Origin: Streptomyces camelliae
GTDB lineage: Bacteria; Actinomycetota; Actinomycetes; Streptomycetales; Streptomycetaceae
DNA: 64,000 nucleotides
Assembly (NCBI RefSeq): GCF_027625935.1
Contig: NZ_CP115300.1
Coordinates: 8,866,001 to 8,930,000 of the forward strand
Direction: 5' to 3'
The notes beneath the pieces are model-generated. The model was not told the origin of the DNA, made no database searches, and saw only the letters and a list, made by a program, of their open reading frames with translations. A program made the position numbers and the translations under genes. Positions 35,201 to 43,686 of the stretch are shown in pieces. Position 1 is the stretch's first letter. Every line of letters begins with the position of its first letter.

Positions 35201-38200
35201 CACCGGGACGCCGAGCAGCTCGGTCCACACGGCGGCCAGGGCGCGCTGGGCTCCGTCGGCGAGCGGCGCGGGCGCGACCGGGGCGGCGGCGCCGGGATCG
35301 GGGGCGGGCAGCCGGGCACGGTCCGCCTTGCCGTTCGCCGACAGCGGCATGCTCTCCAACCGGACGAAGACGGCGGGCACCATGGCGGCGGGCAGTACGG
35401 CGGTCAGATGCCGGCGCAGCTCGTCCTCGGCCGCCGTACCGACGACGTAGCCGACCAGCCGGGTCCCGGACGGGGTCTCCTGCGGTGCGACCACGGCCTG
35501 TGCGACACCGGGGTGCTCGGCCAACCGGGCCTCGATCTCGCCGAGTTCGATGCGATGGCCGCGGATCTTGACCTGGTGGTCGTTGCGGCCGAGGAAGCGG
35601 ATCCGGCCGTCCGCCCGGCGGGCGGCGAGGTCGCCGGTGCGGTACAGCCGGGCGCCGGGCGGCCCGAACGGGTCGGGCACGAACCGCTCGGCCGTCAGCG
35701 CGGGTCGGCGCAGATAGCCGCGGCCGACTCCGGCGCCGCCGATGTACAGCTCTCCGGGCACCCCGACCGGGACCGGGCGCAGGCCGGTGTCGAGGATGTG
35801 GGCGGTGTAGTTGTCCAGGGGCCGCCCGATGGTGATCTCGTCGTCGTCGCCGGTGAGTTCGTCGATGGTGGCGAACACCGTCGTCTCGGTCGGCCCGTAT
35901 CCGTTCAGCAGCCGGTGGGCCTTGCCGCGGATCTCCCGGGCCAGCGCCGGCGGCAGCGGCTCGCCGGCCGTCAGCGCCACCGCGAGCTGCGGCAGCGCGG
36001 CCCCGGCGGCCAGCAGCACACGCCAGCCGGACGGGGTGGCCTGCGCATGGGTCACCCCGTGCGCGCGGACCAGCCCGGCCGCGGCCGCCCCGTCCCGCCC
36101 GGTGCCGTCCGGGGCGAGCACCAGCCGTCCGCCGGTGACCAGCGGGAGATACAGCTCGACCGCGGCGATGTCGAAGGACAGTGCGGTCAGCCCGAGCCAC
36201 ACGTCCCCGGGCCCGGCACCGAGCCGGTCGCGCTGGTCGAGCAGCAGGTTGAGCAGTCCGCCGTGCTCGACCTCGACGCCCTTGGGGCGGCCGGTGGAGC
36301 CGGAGGTGTACAGGACGTAGGCGAGGTCGGCGGGGCAGGGCCGCGGTGTGCCGAGCGGCCGGCCGGCGCCCGTCGGCTCGCCGTCGGCTCGCACGTCCAC
36401 CGTGGGCAGGCCGGGGGCGAGGTCGGGGTGACCCGGCTCGGTGAGGACGAGGGCGGCTCCGGCGTCGTGGAGCATGGCGGTCAGTCGCTCGCGCGGATGG
36501 TCCGTGGGCAGCGGCAGATAGGCGCAGCCGGCCGACAGCACGCCGAGGAGGGCGGGAAGCAGATGCGCGCCGCGGCTCAGATGGAGGCCCACCAGATCGC
36601 CGGGGCGGGCGCCGGCCTGCCGCAGCCGGCCGGCGACGCGGTCGGCGGCGGCCTTCAGCTCGCGGTAGCTGAGCGCGGTCGTGCCGCTGATGACGGCGGT
36701 CGCGTCGGGGTGGGCGGCGACGGTGTCGGCGAACAGGTCCACCAGCGTGCGGCCGTGCGGTCGTGCGGTCTCCGTGCGGTTCCAGTCGTGGGCGGCGCGT
36801 TCCTGCTCGGCGGTGAGCAGCCGTACGGCCAGGACGGGGGTGCCCGGGGCGGCCACGGCCTGGGTGACCACCTCCACCAGGCAGTCGAGCATGCGCTCCA
36901 CAGTGCCGGGCTCGAACAGGGTCCTCTCGCCGATGAGGTCGAGCTGCACGGTCTCGCCCAGATTGACCGCGGCCAGGGTCAGATCGACCTTGGCGGAGCC
37001 ACCGCGCAGCCGCTCGCGCTCCACGGTGACGTCCGGCAGCTCCCAGACGTGCTCGCGGGCCTCGATGCACTGGAACATCACCTGTGCCAGCGGGTTGCGC
37101 GAGCCGTCCCGGGGCAGCCCGGAGTCCGTCACGAGCTGCTCGAAGGTGACGTCCTGGTGCTCCAGGGCGCCCAGGACGGCGGTGTTGGCCCGCTTCAGGA
37201 GGGTCGCGAAGTCCGGCGCCCCGCTGTGGTCGAGGGGGATGGGCAGGGTGTTGGCGAGCATCCCGATCAGCGGTTCGGTGTCGGCCGAGACCCGTCCCGA
37301 GACCGGGGTGGCCACGGCGAACCGTTCCTGGCCGCCGCTCCACCGGTGCAGGAAGGCGCCGTACAGGGAGAGCAGCGCGGTGAAGAGGGTGACGTGGTGG
37401 CCGGCGGCGTACGCGCGCAGGGCCGAGCTGGTCTCGGGTGACAGCTGTCTGCGGGCGCTGTGCCCCCGGAAGGAGGGGACGGGCGGGCGCACCCGGTCGG
37501 CGGGCAGCTCCAGGACCGGCGGAGTGTCCGCCAATGCCGTACGCCAGTAGGCGAGTTGACCGTCGAGCAGCTCGCCGGAGAGCCGCTCGGACTGCCAGGC
37601 GGAGTAGTCGGCGTACGTCACCGGCAGGGCGGGCAGCTCGGTCGTGCGGCCCTCCCGGCAGGCGGCGTACAGCGCGCCGAACTCGCGGGCGAGCACACCG
37701 CAGGACCACTCGTCGGCGACGCAGTGGTGCAGGTTCAGCACCAGCAGGTGGGTGGTGTCGTCCAGGACGGCGAGCAGGGCCCGGAACACCGGCCCCCGGG
37801 CCAGGTCGAAGGGCTGGGCGAGCTCTTCCTCGGCGAGCCGGACGGCCGCGTTGCGGCGGGCGGCGGGCGGCAGATGCCCGAGGTCGACGATCCGTAGCGG
37901 GGCCGGTGCGGGCGGCTGCGGAGTCTGGGCCGGCGGCCGGGTGTCCTGGAAGGTCGTGCGCAGCGCCTCGTGCCGCTCGACCAGACGGTCCAGGGCGTGG
38001 CGTACGGCCGTCCGGTCCAGCGGGCCGGTCAGCCGCAGCACGCGGTGGACGCTGAAGACCGAGTTGTCGGAGAGCAGCCGGTCGGCGACCCAGAGGTTGT
38101 GCTGGACGGGCGCGAGCGGGGCCGGCGTGCCCGCCGTACGGCGGGGGATGCCGGACCCGCCCGGCCCGCCCGCGGGCGCGGGAACGGCCCGGCCGCGCAA

Positions 38201-38254
38201 CCGGCGGGCGAGCAGTTCCCGTTTGGCGTCGGTCAGTTCGCTGGAGGTCGTCAT
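26261..38254 (-). CDS. Three-module NRPS, C-A-T-C-A-T-C-A-T-E with C-terminal PBP-type thioesterase
   Basis: The protein has 3997 residues. Approximate domains: C1 45-470 (HHCVADE near 176), A1 490-990, T1 (GGDS near 1030), C2 1100-1530 (HHMLADG near 1245), A2 1550-2040, T2 (GGNS near 2096), C3 2150-2590 (HHIVFDG near 2303), A3 2600-3110, T3 (GGDS near 3170), E 3215-3650 ([10 protein letters not shown] near 3345, [16 protein letters not shown]), and a serine beta-lactamase/DD-peptidase-fold domain 3660-3997. The last has SISK near 3714, YSS in place of R61 YSN, and HTG. Codes by eye: A1 D-I-V-Q-L-A-G-V-F, A2 D-I-V-Q-L-G-V-V-W (glycine-like), A3 D-D-V-F-L-S-T-I-D. ATG 38254 overlaps the mbtH stop. 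It is the terminal synthetase, ending in an epimerised residue. Confidence 0.95.
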   Translation of the reverse strand: MTTSSELTDAKRELLARRLRGRAVPAPAGGPGGSGIPRRTAGTPAPLAPVQHNLWVADRLLSDNSVFSVHRVLRLTGPLDRTAVRHALDRLVERHEALRTTFQDTRPPAQTPQPPAPAPLRIVDLGHLPPAARRNAAVRLAEEELAQPFDLARGPVFRALLAVLDDTTHLLVLNLHHCVADEWSCGVLAREFGALYAACREGRTTELPALPVTYADYSAWQSERLSGELLDGQLAYWRTALADTPPVLELPADRVRPPVPSFRGHSARRQLSPETSSALRAYAAGHHVTLFTALLSLYGAFLHRWSGGQERFAVATPVSGRVSADTEPLIGMLANTLPIPLDHSGAPDFATLLKRANTAVLGALEHQDVTFEQLVTDSGLPRDGSRNPLAQVMFQCIEAREHVWELPDVTVERERLRGGSAKVDLTLAAVNLGETVQLDLIGERTLFEPGTVERMLDCLVEVVTQAVAAPGTPVLAVRLLTAEQERAAHDWNRTETARPHGRTLVDLFADTVAAHPDATAVISGTTALSYRELKAAADRVAGRLRQAGARPGDLVGLHLSRGAHLLPALLGVLSAGCAYLPLPTDHPRERLTAMLHDAGAALVLTEPGHPDLAPGLPTVDVRADGEPTGAGRPLGTPRPCPADLAYVLYTSGSTGRPKGVEVEHGGLLNLLLDQRDRLGAGPGDVWLGLTALSFDIAAVELYLPLVTGGRLVLAPDGTGRDGAAAAGLVRAHGVTHAQATPSGWRVLLAAGAALPQLAVALTAGEPLPPALAREIRGKAHRLLNGYGPTETTVFATIDELTGDDDEITIGRPLDNYTAHILDTGLRPVPVGVPGELYIGGAGVGRGYLRRPALTAERFVPDPFGPPGARLYRTGDLAARRADGRIRFLGRNDHQVKIRGHRIELGEIEARLAEHPGVAQAVVAPQETPSGTRLVGYVVGTAAEDELRRHLTAVLPAAMVPAVFVRLESMPLSANGKADRARLPAPDPGAAAPVAPAPLADGAQRALAAVWTELLGVPVTGPQDNFFALGGDSVSAVFLASKAREAGYALTTRQVFDHQTLAELAAVAEPLEPAPGAVRPTPRDFPLAGLDQEALDRILADAPPGGIQDIYPLTPLQAGMLFQSVHDPDGSAYFNQYRVDIDGDLDTDVLRSAWQHVVDRHDALRCSFRWEGVPRPLQVVHRTAPVDFQVLDWTGIPASELPGRLDALLAGERRRGFDLFRTPPHRFQLIRTGPAAHHLIWHSHHMLADGWSVGPLLNEVFTTATALRRDGRPPRDLPEPVPHRTYVEWLQRQNPGAAERYWRDQLAGVSEPTPVPVVRRPAEGTAGGEARSVELVLDSAVVERLNRLARERRCTLGTLVQGAWALLLGRWSRRDDVVFGLTVSGRSADLPGIERTVGLLINTLPVRVRWDEDETLGDWLGRLAGQLAALRDVEHCSLSDIHSWSQVPRDQRLFDSVLVFQNLALAERADLGGLAVRMGPVRQSSGLPLMLSARFAASGAVLELVHEDDQVDTADAERLLASLGHLLTAFADRPAARLRELAALPEDAHDLIVRRWNATEREFPHASTVPAMIAGQAARTPDAVAVVSGGKRLSYAELDARARALAHRLRQEGVRPGDRVALRADRSADLLVAVLAVWRAGAAYVPLDPEYPDERAAYVLSDSGANVLLASSAPPAALAAACRTVLRIEEAAGEAPACDPVTPLPADLAYILYTSGSTGRPKGVEVAHGSLARLVAAMSDVLRAAPDDVWLGLTALSFDISTVELFVPLTTGGRVVVVPEEDRWDGGAQRALIRAHGVSHVQATPSGWRLLLAAGFGEDDGVRCALTGGEALPEQLAAELTAQLPRLVNVYGPTEATVWATFDELTGHDGEITIGRPLPNYTAHVLDDGMRPLPIGALGELYLGGAGVARGYHDRPGLTAERFVPDPFGPPGARLYRTGDLAARRADGRIRFLGRNDHQVKIRGHRIELGEIEEALARHPHVATAAVAVHRDDSGEPFLTGYVCGAGPDPADLRDFLRGELPRAMVPARFVVLERMPLSPAGKIDRGALPDPGAAAPETDRHIAPRTPAERALAEIWQEVLGVAEVGVSDDFFALGGNSVKAVLITARARERGLALTTRRLFAHPTVEALAATPSEVTAPESGTEPFALAGLTAAELDMLLGTVGRADTEDVLPLSPLQTGLLLHTLAETADYVRTFAVDLDGAFDQDAFEEAWRYLVDRYAILRSTFRWADVPHPVQVVRRHAAPEFTRVDLTGLPGEERAARLTELTEDERRTVFDLAEAPPARFLLVRLAEDRHRFVWTTHHIVFDGWSLHALFAEAFAAYRHRADTGRLPDAPPPPPYRDYLRWLQRQGADGGIARALERWRTELAGFTRPTPLPGSRPTGRPAAVHTERQVLPAGLLTALDRTARRHRVTVGTLVHTAWALLLARTSGERDVLFGTTLSGRFGDVPGIESMVGLLMNTLPLRLDVGPETPPAALLRSVHQRLAGLAGREHVFLGEVQRAAEVPGGKRLFDSLVVFTDVGTGSLPKGVRPVPESEVRDTGYPLVLEAVRTDRLVLELGCDRSRYDEPTARRLLAQTVRLLTALTEDHDRAAGLPMLSAQEYGLVVRDWNATGAGFPAERTLHSLIEEQAARTPDALAVRCGAEGLTYAELNSRANRVAHRLRRMGVGAGSLVALCTERSLEHVTGVVAILKAGAAFVPVDPEHPARRQAYILADARAQAVLTQRRRPASPPDGAETAVPVLALDDPAVWQDEPDHDPAPVALPADLCSLYYTSGSTGRPKGVASTHEGWVNRMWWMQRRHGLRPGDAVLHKTTLTFDDAAVEILWPLITGGQVVLLAPGAHRDAHEIADVVIRHGVVHVQFVPSVLEVFLDVLTPERAAAMTRLRSVLTSGEALRPVLVRRFRELFGDRVSLDNTWGATEVSIDSTFHVCTQADAAAEDGAVSLGRPFDNNTVYVLDADMSPVPVGISGELFIGGLGLARGYHGRPGLTAERFVPDPFGPPGARLYRTGDLGRWRADGTLEFGGRTDHQVKIGGVRVELGEIEDALRRAPGVKDAVVDVRVLDGVKILVGYTTGGTAPEQLRAALRAELPDAMVPNAFVTLDAVPLNANGKVDRAALPDPEPDAGAAAQSYVAPRTATEETLAGIWARVLRVRRVGVHDDFRVVGGDSILLIHTVARAREAGLPVTPRMVFEHPTIAGLAAAVDAAAARGRAVVVHAEQGRVTGEVPLGPIQAQYAELGPRDRFNQSLLLAVDATVAAGPLRAALSALAGHHDALRLRWTREADGWRQYLAEAEDADLLTVVDAPEEEATAVEAAHAGLDLAHGPLLRAVLLRPARRLLLVVHHVAVDTVSWNILVEDLNTLVAGGALPAKTTSVQYWARRLAEHAASTEFRPEAEYWALPRPAAAPLPLDRADGENTEGRSRTVRVVLPAAATEALLRQAPAAHGAEPDHLMLAALASTLTEWTGGDTAAFDVERHGREALFDEVDLSRTVGWFTGVRPVVVTLPDPDDTAACVAAVREHLRAAPAGSVGDGLARHLRPGTRDALAGRPRPQVCFNYHGRRDGTGTVAGAFRPLPQAMGEPVDPEQRRSHLVEIDSAVLEGQLHLVWRYAADHFDAATVEDLAERYLRRLTALVEHSATPGAVRRPAEPFVERLFAGTPAPLLPMLRHRVPGVGIAVIADGELRGAWGFGTLGTENPTPVDARTLFQVGSISKHVTALAVLRLVQEGRLDLDTDVNRLLTSWRLPGEGGVTLRHLLSHTSGLGEQAYHGYRGGERMPTLREVLDGRPPAVTPAVRPERPPGSGYQYSSSNYAVVHQVLEDVTGQPFGPLLRSLVLEPLGMSDSDFAPDAPYRYDGPVALNHRLDGTAYPEGWHLYPESAAGGLWSTPADVARVAIEIQRAVAGGPAAFLTAESAAEMLRPVPGTPGGLGTIGKPYGERRWFGHTGGVPGFRSLTWADPDRGLGLVVTSNSDAGEDFLRELLHELGVGLEDARW
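32338..32507. repeat. 170-bp exact repeat, copy in A2
   Basis: This stretch is identical, base for base, to 35530-35699. Both encode the A7-A8 region of an adenylation domain within the same NRPS gene. Sequence on either side diverges at once, so this looks like recent recombination or gene conversion between modules. Confidence 0.9.
35530..35699. repeat. 170-bp exact repeat, copy in A1
   Basis: This is the second copy of the 170-bp identical stretch, 3192 bp from the copy in A2, in the same orientation and the same reading frame. One module length separates the copies, so unequal crossing over here would add or delete one whole module. Confidence 0.9.
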
Positions 38255-38451
38255 GCCTGCGTGGTCTCCCGTATCCGGCGCAGGCTCAGCGGCCGCATGT
38301 CCGTCCACACCCGCTCGATGTGCGCGAGGCACTCCTCCTTCGTGCCCGAGGTGCCCTCCTCGTACCAGCCGCCCGGGAGATCCCGGTCGGCCGGCCAGAT
38401 GGAGTACTGCTCCTCGTCGTTCAGGACCACTCGGTAGATCTGCGCTGCCAT
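38251..38451 (-). CDS. MbtH-family NRPS accessory protein
   Basis: This 66-residue protein has all MbtH marks: [25 protein letters not shown] and the C-terminal [11 protein letters not shown]. MbtH proteins bind A domains and are required for solubility or activity of many NRPSs. Its stop overlaps the start of the giant NRPS, so it is made in step with it. It is the only MbtH in the cluster and may serve several of the six A domains. Confidence 0.96.
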   Translation of the reverse strand: MAAQIYRVVLNDEEQYSIWPADRDLPGGWYEEGTSGTKEECLAHIERVWTDMRPLSLRRIRETTQA

Positions 38452-38511
38452 GTCGCCGCCTTTCGGTCGTTCGGTGGATACCGGCCGGGTGGGGTGCTGG
38501 GGATGCTTCGG

Positions 38512-38769
38512 TCAGCCGGCGCGGCGGTGGTGCACCACCGCCGCCAGCGCGTCGGCGCTCTTGGCCCGGAAGAGGTCGCGGACCGTGACCCGCACCTCGA
38601 ACCGCGCGCTGATCAGGGACACCGCGCGTGCCGCGGTGAGGGAATCACCGCCAATGGCCAGAAACTCGCTTCCTGTGTCCGGATCGCGGTCCGCGCCCAG
38701 CACTTCCCGAAAGATTCCGGCTATCTGCTGAGCGATCTCACGCCTGTTCGCTCCGAGTGCCGTACTCAT
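38512..38769 (-). CDS. Free-standing peptidyl carrier protein
   Basis: This 85-residue protein is a single carrier domain with the phosphopantetheine site IGGDSLTAARA near residue 44. Its helical pattern (IAQQIAGIFREVLGA, FEVRVTVRDLF) is that of NRPS T domains. It starts the enzyme-coding part of the operon, 60 bp upstream of mbtH. No cis A domain exists, so it is probably charged by the stand-alone A domain at 24699-26267 and used as acceptor or donor by one of the free C domains. Confidence 0.93.
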   Translation of the reverse strand: MSTALGANRREIAQQIAGIFREVLGADRDPDTGSEFLAIGGDSLTAARAVSLISARFEVRVTVRDLFRAKSADALAAVVHHRRAG

Positions 38770-38830
38770 GATTCAGCTCCACTTCCGCTGGTGTTTTCCG
38801 GCCGATCGAGAGAGAGTTCTGCGGGGGAAA

Positions 38831-38980
38831 TCAGCCACCCCAGCCGCTGTCGTGCGCGGGAACGGCGAGCCGGGCCGCCGCCGCGACCCGAGGGCCTTCG
38901 CCGCCGGTGAGGTGGAGGACCGGGGCGGCGAACGCCACGGCGGCGAGGAGAAGCGAGCACAGATGGATACGCGCATACAT
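38831..38980 (-). CDS. Small signal-peptide-like ORF at the head of the NRPS operon
   Basis: A 49-codon ORF lies 61 bp upstream of the carrier protein gene on the same strand. The product has a short N-terminus, a hydrophobic core (LCSLLLAAVAFAAPVL, residues 7-22), then a polar and Ala-rich tail ending HDSGWGG. Third codon positions are almost all G or C, as in real genes here. A GGAG lies 11 nt upstream of the ATG, slightly far for a ribosome site. It could be a secreted or membrane-inserted microprotein, or a leader. I do not recognise the family, and it may not be translated. Confidence 0.4.
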   Translation of the reverse strand: MYARIHLCSLLLAAVAFAAPVLHLTGGEGPRVAAAARLAVPAHDSGWGG

Positions 38981-39271
38981 GGGGGGCTCAACTCCGAGGG
39001 GGGTGGGTTCTTTTCGGGTGCACCAACACTGTCGCGTGTAAGCCCTTTCGCGCCGACCGTCGCAGTGGTTCACCAAACTGCCAGGCAGGAAAACGAGGTG
39101 GGTACGCACCATGCCAACACCGGACATTCGTCACGTCGTGGGCGGTGGGCTGGTGCCGAATACCTCCGACGAACGGGAAAAGACTTCGAGGTGGCGTGCC
39201 CCGCAGACGTAGCCTGCTGCGCCGAGGAATGTTTCCCCGTCCGCCGGGAACCCGAGCCCCGGCCGTGCGGT
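38981..39271. other. Intergenic region at the head of the NRPS operon
   Basis: Together with the next repeat this separates the minus-strand NRPS operon from the plus-strand gene at 39312, so both promoters must lie here. I see no well-spaced consensus -35/-10 pair. The stretch 39080-39200 is less GC-rich than its surroundings. A reading frame on the minus strand that includes a longer version of the 49-codon ORF has no ribosome site and was not called. Confidence 0.35.
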
Positions 39272-39296
39272 CGCATGACACCGCATGACACCGCAT
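39272..39296. repeat. Tandem 10-bp direct repeat upstream of TTA gene
   Basis: CGCATGACAC is present at 39272-39281 and again at 39282-39291, followed by a partial third copy CGCAT. It ends about 15 bp before the ATG at 39312, overlapping where the ribosome site or transcription start should lie. Short in-phase direct repeats of about one helical turn are typical binding sites for regulators that recognise tandem motifs; the binder is unknown. Confidence 0.5.
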
Positions 39297-39311
39297 CCAT
39301 GAAGGAGTCCT

Positions 39312-39851
39312 ATGGGCAGTGACGTAGACGGATTACAGCCGGTGTGCCGGGAATGTCCCTCGCTGTGCCCCTTCGCCCACCACGTGCTGCTGTCGCTGTC
39401 CGTCCATCGCGACCGATGTCCCGCCCTGGTGTGGCCCCCGCCCCCGCCCCCGCCCCTCCTCAGGGCCCTGCGCGGCCCGGCCCGCGCCGCGGCGTCCCTC
39501 GGCCGGTTCGTCCCGGCCGGGCCCGAGGCGGAGCACATGCGCTCGGTGTTCGCGACGGCGCTGAAAACCCCGGTGAACGCGGCCTACTTGGGCCTGCCCG
39601 CGGCGGCCACCGAAGCCCCGACGTCCTGGGCCTTCGACGCCCCCGGCAGCCTCCTGCTGATCGTCCTGCACGGCAGCCTCCTCGCCCGCCTCCACCCACC
39701 ACAGCCGTCCCCGGCGCCCGACACCACCCTGTGGCTGCACACGATCGAGGTCCTCTACGTGCCCCGCAGCTACCGCCTGTCCCTCACCCACGGTCCCGCA
39801 GCGGCGCTCCTGCTGTGCCTGTCGTTCGACACGGCCCGGACTTCCGTGTGA
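39312..39851 (+). CDS. Unrecognised protein with early TTA codon, weak cupin-like C-terminus
   Basis: The 179-residue protein is read from ATG 39312, preceded by AAGGAG at good distance. Codon use is strongly G/C-ending, supporting a real gene, yet codon 8 is TTA (39333-39335). The N-terminus has four Cys (CRECPSLC and later CP) and a Pro run. The C-terminal half (SLLLIVLHGSLLARL, then TIEVLYVPRSYRLSL and LLCLSFD) has the rhythm of a cupin barrel with the Tyr-Val-Pro-Arg turn, but the metal His residues are not obvious. It is divergent from the NRPS operon head. Function is unknown; a regulatory or tailoring role for the cluster is possible. Confidence 0.55.
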   Translation: MGSDVDGLQPVCRECPSLCPFAHHVLLSLSVHRDRCPALVWPPPPPPPLLRALRGPARAAASLGRFVPAGPEAEHMRSVFATALKTPVNAAYLGLPAAATEAPTSWAFDAPGSLLLIVLHGSLLARLHPPQPSPAPDTTLWLHTIEVLYVPRSYRLSLTHGPAAALLLCLSFDTARTSV

Positions 39852-40059
39852 CGACATACGGCACCCGAGCCGGGCGTGCCGGGGGCAGACACGGGTGCGT
39901 GCGCATTCCTGGAGGGAGTTCGACGCCCTCGATCGAGGGCTCTTCCCGAACGTGTTCACAGGGGTCGTTCGCCCCGGCGAATGACCTCCAGTTGGTAAGG
40001 GTTGCTCAGCTCTCCTGCCGGATTTCCGATAGAAGCCACGAACGCCTGGCGTTCTTCGG
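39852..40059. other. Short gap between unknown gene and transposase remnant
   Basis: No gene is evident in these 208 bp. The segment CGACGCCCTCGATCGAGGGC (39921-39940) contains a compact inverted repeat (GCCCTCGATCGAGGGC) that could form a hairpin, possibly a terminator for the 39312 gene or part of an insertion-sequence end. Confidence 0.35.
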
Positions 40060-40839
40060 GTGCTTACCCCGTGAAGAGCTACGGCCAGCCGCTGGGCGAA
40101 CAGGGCGGCACGGTTCTCCTCGACGGGGAAGAGCCCGAAGGCGCCGCGCGAGTGCAGGTAGCGGGCGTGGTCGGCGACGGTGTGCAGGGCATCCGCGGTG
40201 ACGATCGCCCCGGTGATGTCGGCAATCAGGTCCAGAGCGGCGGTGAAGCGGAGGGTCTCGTGCGGTTTATGGCGCATCTCCCGCTGCGCGAGCAGAACGC
40301 CGGGGTCGACCTGGTAGACGCCGAGCAGGTGCAGCTGCAGGCGCTGTCGCGGGCGCCACGCAGGTCTTGCCGTCCGCGGCCGGCTGCAGCACCGGCGGAT
40401 CGCCGGCGATGCCGGCCGGCGGGTCGGTGGCGTGGGCCTGGACGAAGACGCCGACGGCGGCATCGAGCGCATCGGCGTCCATCCGGGCGAGCGCGCGGGT
40501 GAGGGCGGTGGCCACCGGGAGCCTGCCCGGGGCGCTGTCGCGGACTTCGAGCGCGGGCAGGATGCCCGCGCCCTGCCCGCTCGCCCAGCGGATGACGCCG
40601 CGCACCGAGCGCACCCCGCACAGCATGGCGCAGGCGACCAGGCCCAGCAGCATCGGCCAGGCGTTCGTGACCAGGTGCGATGTGCGTGGGTCGGGCACGG
40701 CCCGGACAGCTTCCAGTAACGACGGCAGCTGCTCGGACGTGCACAACTCCTCAAGAATGAGGCCGTGTTGATCGGCGAGTTTGGCGCGGCGTGGGCAGGG
40801 TCGGGCAGGATGACATGCGGGCGCGGCCTTCACGATCAT
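40060..40839 (-). pseudogene. ISAs1-family transposase remnant (frameshifted, truncated)
   Basis: Two minus-strand frames together give a transposase. The upstream frame (from 40839) has the DDE_Tnp_1-associated N-terminal domain: LPSLLEAVRAVPDPR, CAMLCGVRSVRGVIRWASGQ and ARMDADALDAAVGVFVQAHA. After DGKTC it loses frame near 40360. The second frame then gives HLLGVYQVDPGVLLAQREM, TGAIVTADALHTVADHARYL and FGLFPVEENRAALFAQ, the core with a catalytic Asp. The C-terminal third is missing near 40060, so it cannot be active. I found no matching terminal inverted repeats. Confidence 0.8.
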
Positions 40840-41017
40840 GCGAGTGGAATCACGTGATCATGGACGGTCGCGCCCTTCGACGTTCACCCGACCCCCCTGT
40901 CCAAGATCCGAGCACGCATCACGCCTGCCCTCGTAGGAGCCACTTCCGTACGTACGGGAAGCTCATGTAGTTGCCGCTTCCGGCGTCGCGTGACGAGACC
41001 AGTGGGGTGTCCGGCGA

Positions 41018-41587
41018 TTGCAGGAAGCCTTTCCGGGGCCGCCTGGAGACGACAGCCTCGGACTCGACTTCGGTGTTGCCTCGGGCCGGCAACGGATCAC
41101 GATTGAAGTGCAGGCGACCGAGGACATCGACGGGCAGGTCGAACTCGGGGAGAGCGAGGTACAGTTCCCCGCCCAGGAGCATGCGGCGATGGTCGGCAGC
41201 GCCCGCCTCCTCGTGACCGGCTGCGGCTTCCACGGCGCGGTCATAGATGCAGCCGGTCACGGCGACCGGCCGCGCACGGCGCACGACGAGGCAGAAATCG
41301 CCGAGCTGTTGCGGGCGTGGATGGCGGGCGAGCCGGAAGGCCCGATGGTCGTCCGCCACCACGACCACCTGGCGCAGCTCGCCGTGCCCGACGGGCAGTC
41401 TGCCCCGCGTGAGGGATGGCCGCACGGACGCAACCGGGGAACACGATGGCAACCCGGGATGCTGTATCGGCGGCGGTTCGATGCCCCGAGTCCGGCCGAT
41501 GGTCAAGACTTCGCCATGTGGCATCGGTGGCTGAGAGGGCGGGAGTCGTCCGTCGTACTGAGGGAGGAAGCAGACGGCGACTCCTGA
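41018..41587 (+). CDS. Unrecognised, possibly truncated protein
   Basis: The plus-strand frame has the high G/C third-position pattern of a real gene and reads, for example, RITIEVQATEDIDGQVELGE and HDEAEIAELLRAWMAGEPEG. The only start is a TTG at 41018 without a clear ribosome site, and an in-frame TGA lies 25 bp before it, so the N-terminus may have been lost. The opposite strand is also open but shows the composition of a shadow. No family is recognised. It lies beside the transposase remnant, which fits a gene damaged by insertion. Confidence 0.35.
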   Translation: MQEAFPGPPGDDSLGLDFGVASGRQRITIEVQATEDIDGQVELGESEVQFPAQEHAAMVGSARLLVTGCGFHGAVIDAAGHGDRPRTAHDEAEIAELLRAWMAGEPEGPMVVRHHDHLAQLAVPDGQSAPREGWPHGRNRGTRWQPGMLYRRRFDAPSPADGQDFAMWHRWLRGRESSVVLREEADGDS

Positions 41588-41601
41588 CGAAGGGCAACCT
41601 C

Positions 41602-42174
41602 GTGATCCCGCAACGCATCGTCCTCGCCTCGGTCGCAGGGCTCGTGTCCGCGTTCCTGCTGGCGGCCTGCAGCTCGTCGAACAACAACGCCTCCAGCACG
41701 AACCCCGGCAACGCCGCCCCCGTCGCCACGGCTGCGTCGGATCCCGCGACCTCCGCACCGACCACCTCCGCACCTGCGGACAGCGGCAACTCCGGCAGCG
41801 GGCACATGGCCACGACCACCATGCTGATGGCCAAGGCGGTGAAGGGGATGGGCACTGTGGTCACCGACGACAAGGGGCTCACGCTCTACCGCTCCGACAA
41901 GGACCAGGCGCACCCCTCCAAGTGGACGTGCGCCGGTGAGTGTACGAAGACGTGGATGCCCGTCCTGGTGCAGGACTCCGTACGGACCATGGGCGTGGAG
42001 AAAAGCCTTCTCGGCACGGTTCACCGCAACGGCATGAAACAGGTCACCCTCGGCGGCTGGCCGCTCTACCGGTACATGGGCGACACCAAGGCCGGGCAGA
42101 TGAACGGCCAGGGCAAGGGCAGGCAGTGGTACGCCGTCACCTCGACCGGCCAGAAGTCCGCCATGACGGGCTGA
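41602..42174 (+). CDS. Secreted lipoprotein with Y/W repeats (Lipoprotein_15, COG4315 type)
   Basis: The 190-residue precursor starts at GTG 41602, with AAGG about 10 nt upstream. It has a lipoprotein signal (IVLASVAGLVSAFLLAAC, lipobox LAAC) and a low-complexity Ser/Thr/Ala linker to about residue 70. Two copies of the short family repeat follow: GLTLYRSDKDQ with CAGECTKTWMPVLV, and GGWPLYRYMGDTKAGQ with WYAVTSTG. Proteins of this kind are anchored outside the membrane; their function is not established, though many occur beside redox genes. No partner gene is evident here. Confidence 0.85.
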   Translation: MIPQRIVLASVAGLVSAFLLAACSSSNNNASSTNPGNAAPVATAASDPATSAPTTSAPADSGNSGSGHMATTTMLMAKAVKGMGTVVTDDKGLTLYRSDKDQAHPSKWTCAGECTKTWMPVLVQDSVRTMGVEKSLLGTVHRNGMKQVTLGGWPLYRYMGDTKAGQMNGQGKGRQWYAVTSTGQKSAMTG

Positions 42175-42798
42175 CAGGCAGATCCTGGCCTGGGCCGGCT
42201 GCCCACCCGCGAGAGCCGCCTTGCCCACCACCGCGACGGCCGCATCGTCGGTACTCCCTCCTGGGCCCGGCACTCTCCCGCGCTTCCGGCACCATCCGTC
42301 GCCGCGTCTTCTTGCTCCCGCCTCACGACCGAGACAGCCGGCCCAATGGCCTTCTACGCCAACGGAACCCCCGCTGAAGCCACCGCCCCCGGGCCCACGC
42401 AGCCCATGTCAGGGGCTGCAAGACCGAACGCTCCGAAGGCTTCCCGCCCGCCACCGCCACACGGGAACTGGGCATAACGCTCCCGCTGCACCGGGCCGAT
42501 CGCAGCATGCCGCCTGTGCCACATCCGCCTGGCCCTCCTCGGTCGCTTCCGCGTGCGCACTTGGATGCGATGACCCCGGCCCTACCGAAAACGCAGGCCA
42601 GGACCCCTGCGAGCCATCGGCAGGTGAGGGCGACTGTATGTCGGTGCCGCAACACATCCCGATCTCCACCAGCCCGGCGGCCCGCCTTCCGCGTCGCATC
42701 CCGGCACACCCTCCTCCATCGCCCGCCGGCGATCGCCGGCCACTACCGGCCCCGGCTTCACCTTCGCAGCGCTGGGACCGGCAGCCCAGGGGGCGGCC
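42175..42798. other. Gene-poor gap of about 620 bp
   Basis: Several reading frames are open on both strands, but they give Pro/Arg/Ser-rich products without a start signal, family motif or consistent third-position bias. I consider this non-coding or the worn remains of a gene too decayed to identify. No tRNA-like structure was seen. Confidence 0.4.
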
Positions 42799-43433
42799 TC
42801 AGTAACGCTGTGCCTTGGCCAGGACAGCCGTCAGTTTCGGCTCCGGCGGTTCGTGGCTGAAGGCAATCGGCTGTTCCTTCTTTCCAGGCTGGAGATGTTC
42901 CGCGCCGACGTACCGCGTCTCGACGACGTCGCCGGCCGAGTTCGCGAAGTTGATCTGCACGGCGTAGGAGGCTTCGCTGCGGGTTTTGTTGGTGATCGTG
43001 ACCAGGACAGCGAGTACTCCGCCGGTCTGCGCTCTCGGCATACCTGTCATGGCGACCTCGGAGAGTGCGTTGCCTCGATCCTTGACGCCTTTCCCATTTG
43101 CGCTGCCGCGCTCCTTCGCTGGGTCTCGGCGTCCACCGATGCTTCGAATTCGGAGGCGCGGGCCGAGGCCGACGACGCTGCCGCAGATGCGGAAGCCCGG
43201 GCCGAGCTGACCGCTGCGGACGCCTTTGAGGCCATCGCCGACGGTGGTGTTCCGGAGAAGGATGAGGCATTCGGCATACTGGAAGCACTGGGCTGGGGTG
43301 AGGAACCGGCGTGCTGGCCAGTTCCGCTGCCGCAGCCGGCAAGTGCACTGGCAAGGAGAAGGCTTCCGAGAGTGCCTCGCAGCACGATCCGGCGCTGGCC
43401 CTTTACAGGGCCGGTGAGTCGTCTTACGGGCAT
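42799..43433 (-). CDS. Lipoprotein split by a -1 frame change (pseudogene or programmed frameshift)
   Basis: The first frame starts at ATG 43433. It has a lipoprotein signal with lipobox LAGC (RIVLRGTLGSLLLASALAGC), a Ser-rich linker and an Ala/Ser coiled-coil-like stretch, then ends at 43047. The -1 frame continues without a stop: GKGVKDRGNALSEVAMTG, then a small beta-sandwich-like domain (VLAVLVTITNKTRSEASYAV, then VETRYVGAEHLQPGKKE) to the stop at 42799. This resembles FxLYD/DUF4352-type extracellular domains of Streptomyces lipoproteins. Joined at the heptamer at 43089-43095 the product would be about 211 residues; the unshifted product is about 128. Either a mutation or programmed shifting explains it. 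Confidence 0.7.
43089..43095 (-). promoter_or_regulatory. Canonical -1 slippery heptamer G GGA AAG
   Basis: On the minus strand the heptamer GGGAAAG lies in the zero frame as G GGA AAG, the X XXY YYZ pattern of -1 programmed frameshift sites; lambda uses the same heptamer for its gpG-T fusion. It sits exactly where the frame must change to join the two halves of the lipoprotein, 14 codons before the zero-frame stop. Confidence 0.5.
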
Positions 43434-43686
43434 GCTGCCGGCCAAGGGATGAATGAAATTCGTCCCTCCATCTTCAAGGCCGGATTCGCCGCCCGCGACG
43501 TGAGCAGCCGTCCTCTGTCATTTCAGCGGGCAGCGCCAGTGACGCAAGGCCGCTCTCTCCATGACCTGCGCACCGGATGCCCGCTGCGCAAGCGGTGCAC
43601 CATGGCCACGGCCGTGCCGGAGGCGTCCTGGCCACCCACCTGCCCCCGACGTGCAGGCAGCAGCCCCCGACCGGCGGGCGTCGCTG

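Noticed and set aside
39333..40754. A single 473-codon minus-strand protein including the transposase region.
   Set aside because: Only the middle portion matches a transposase; the rest is antisense to the 39312 gene or out of frame with the transposase N-terminus.
40919..41773. Minus-strand frame opposite the unknown plus-strand gene at 41018.
   Set aside because: Third-position bias supports the plus strand, and the minus frame also overlaps the start of the lipoprotein gene.
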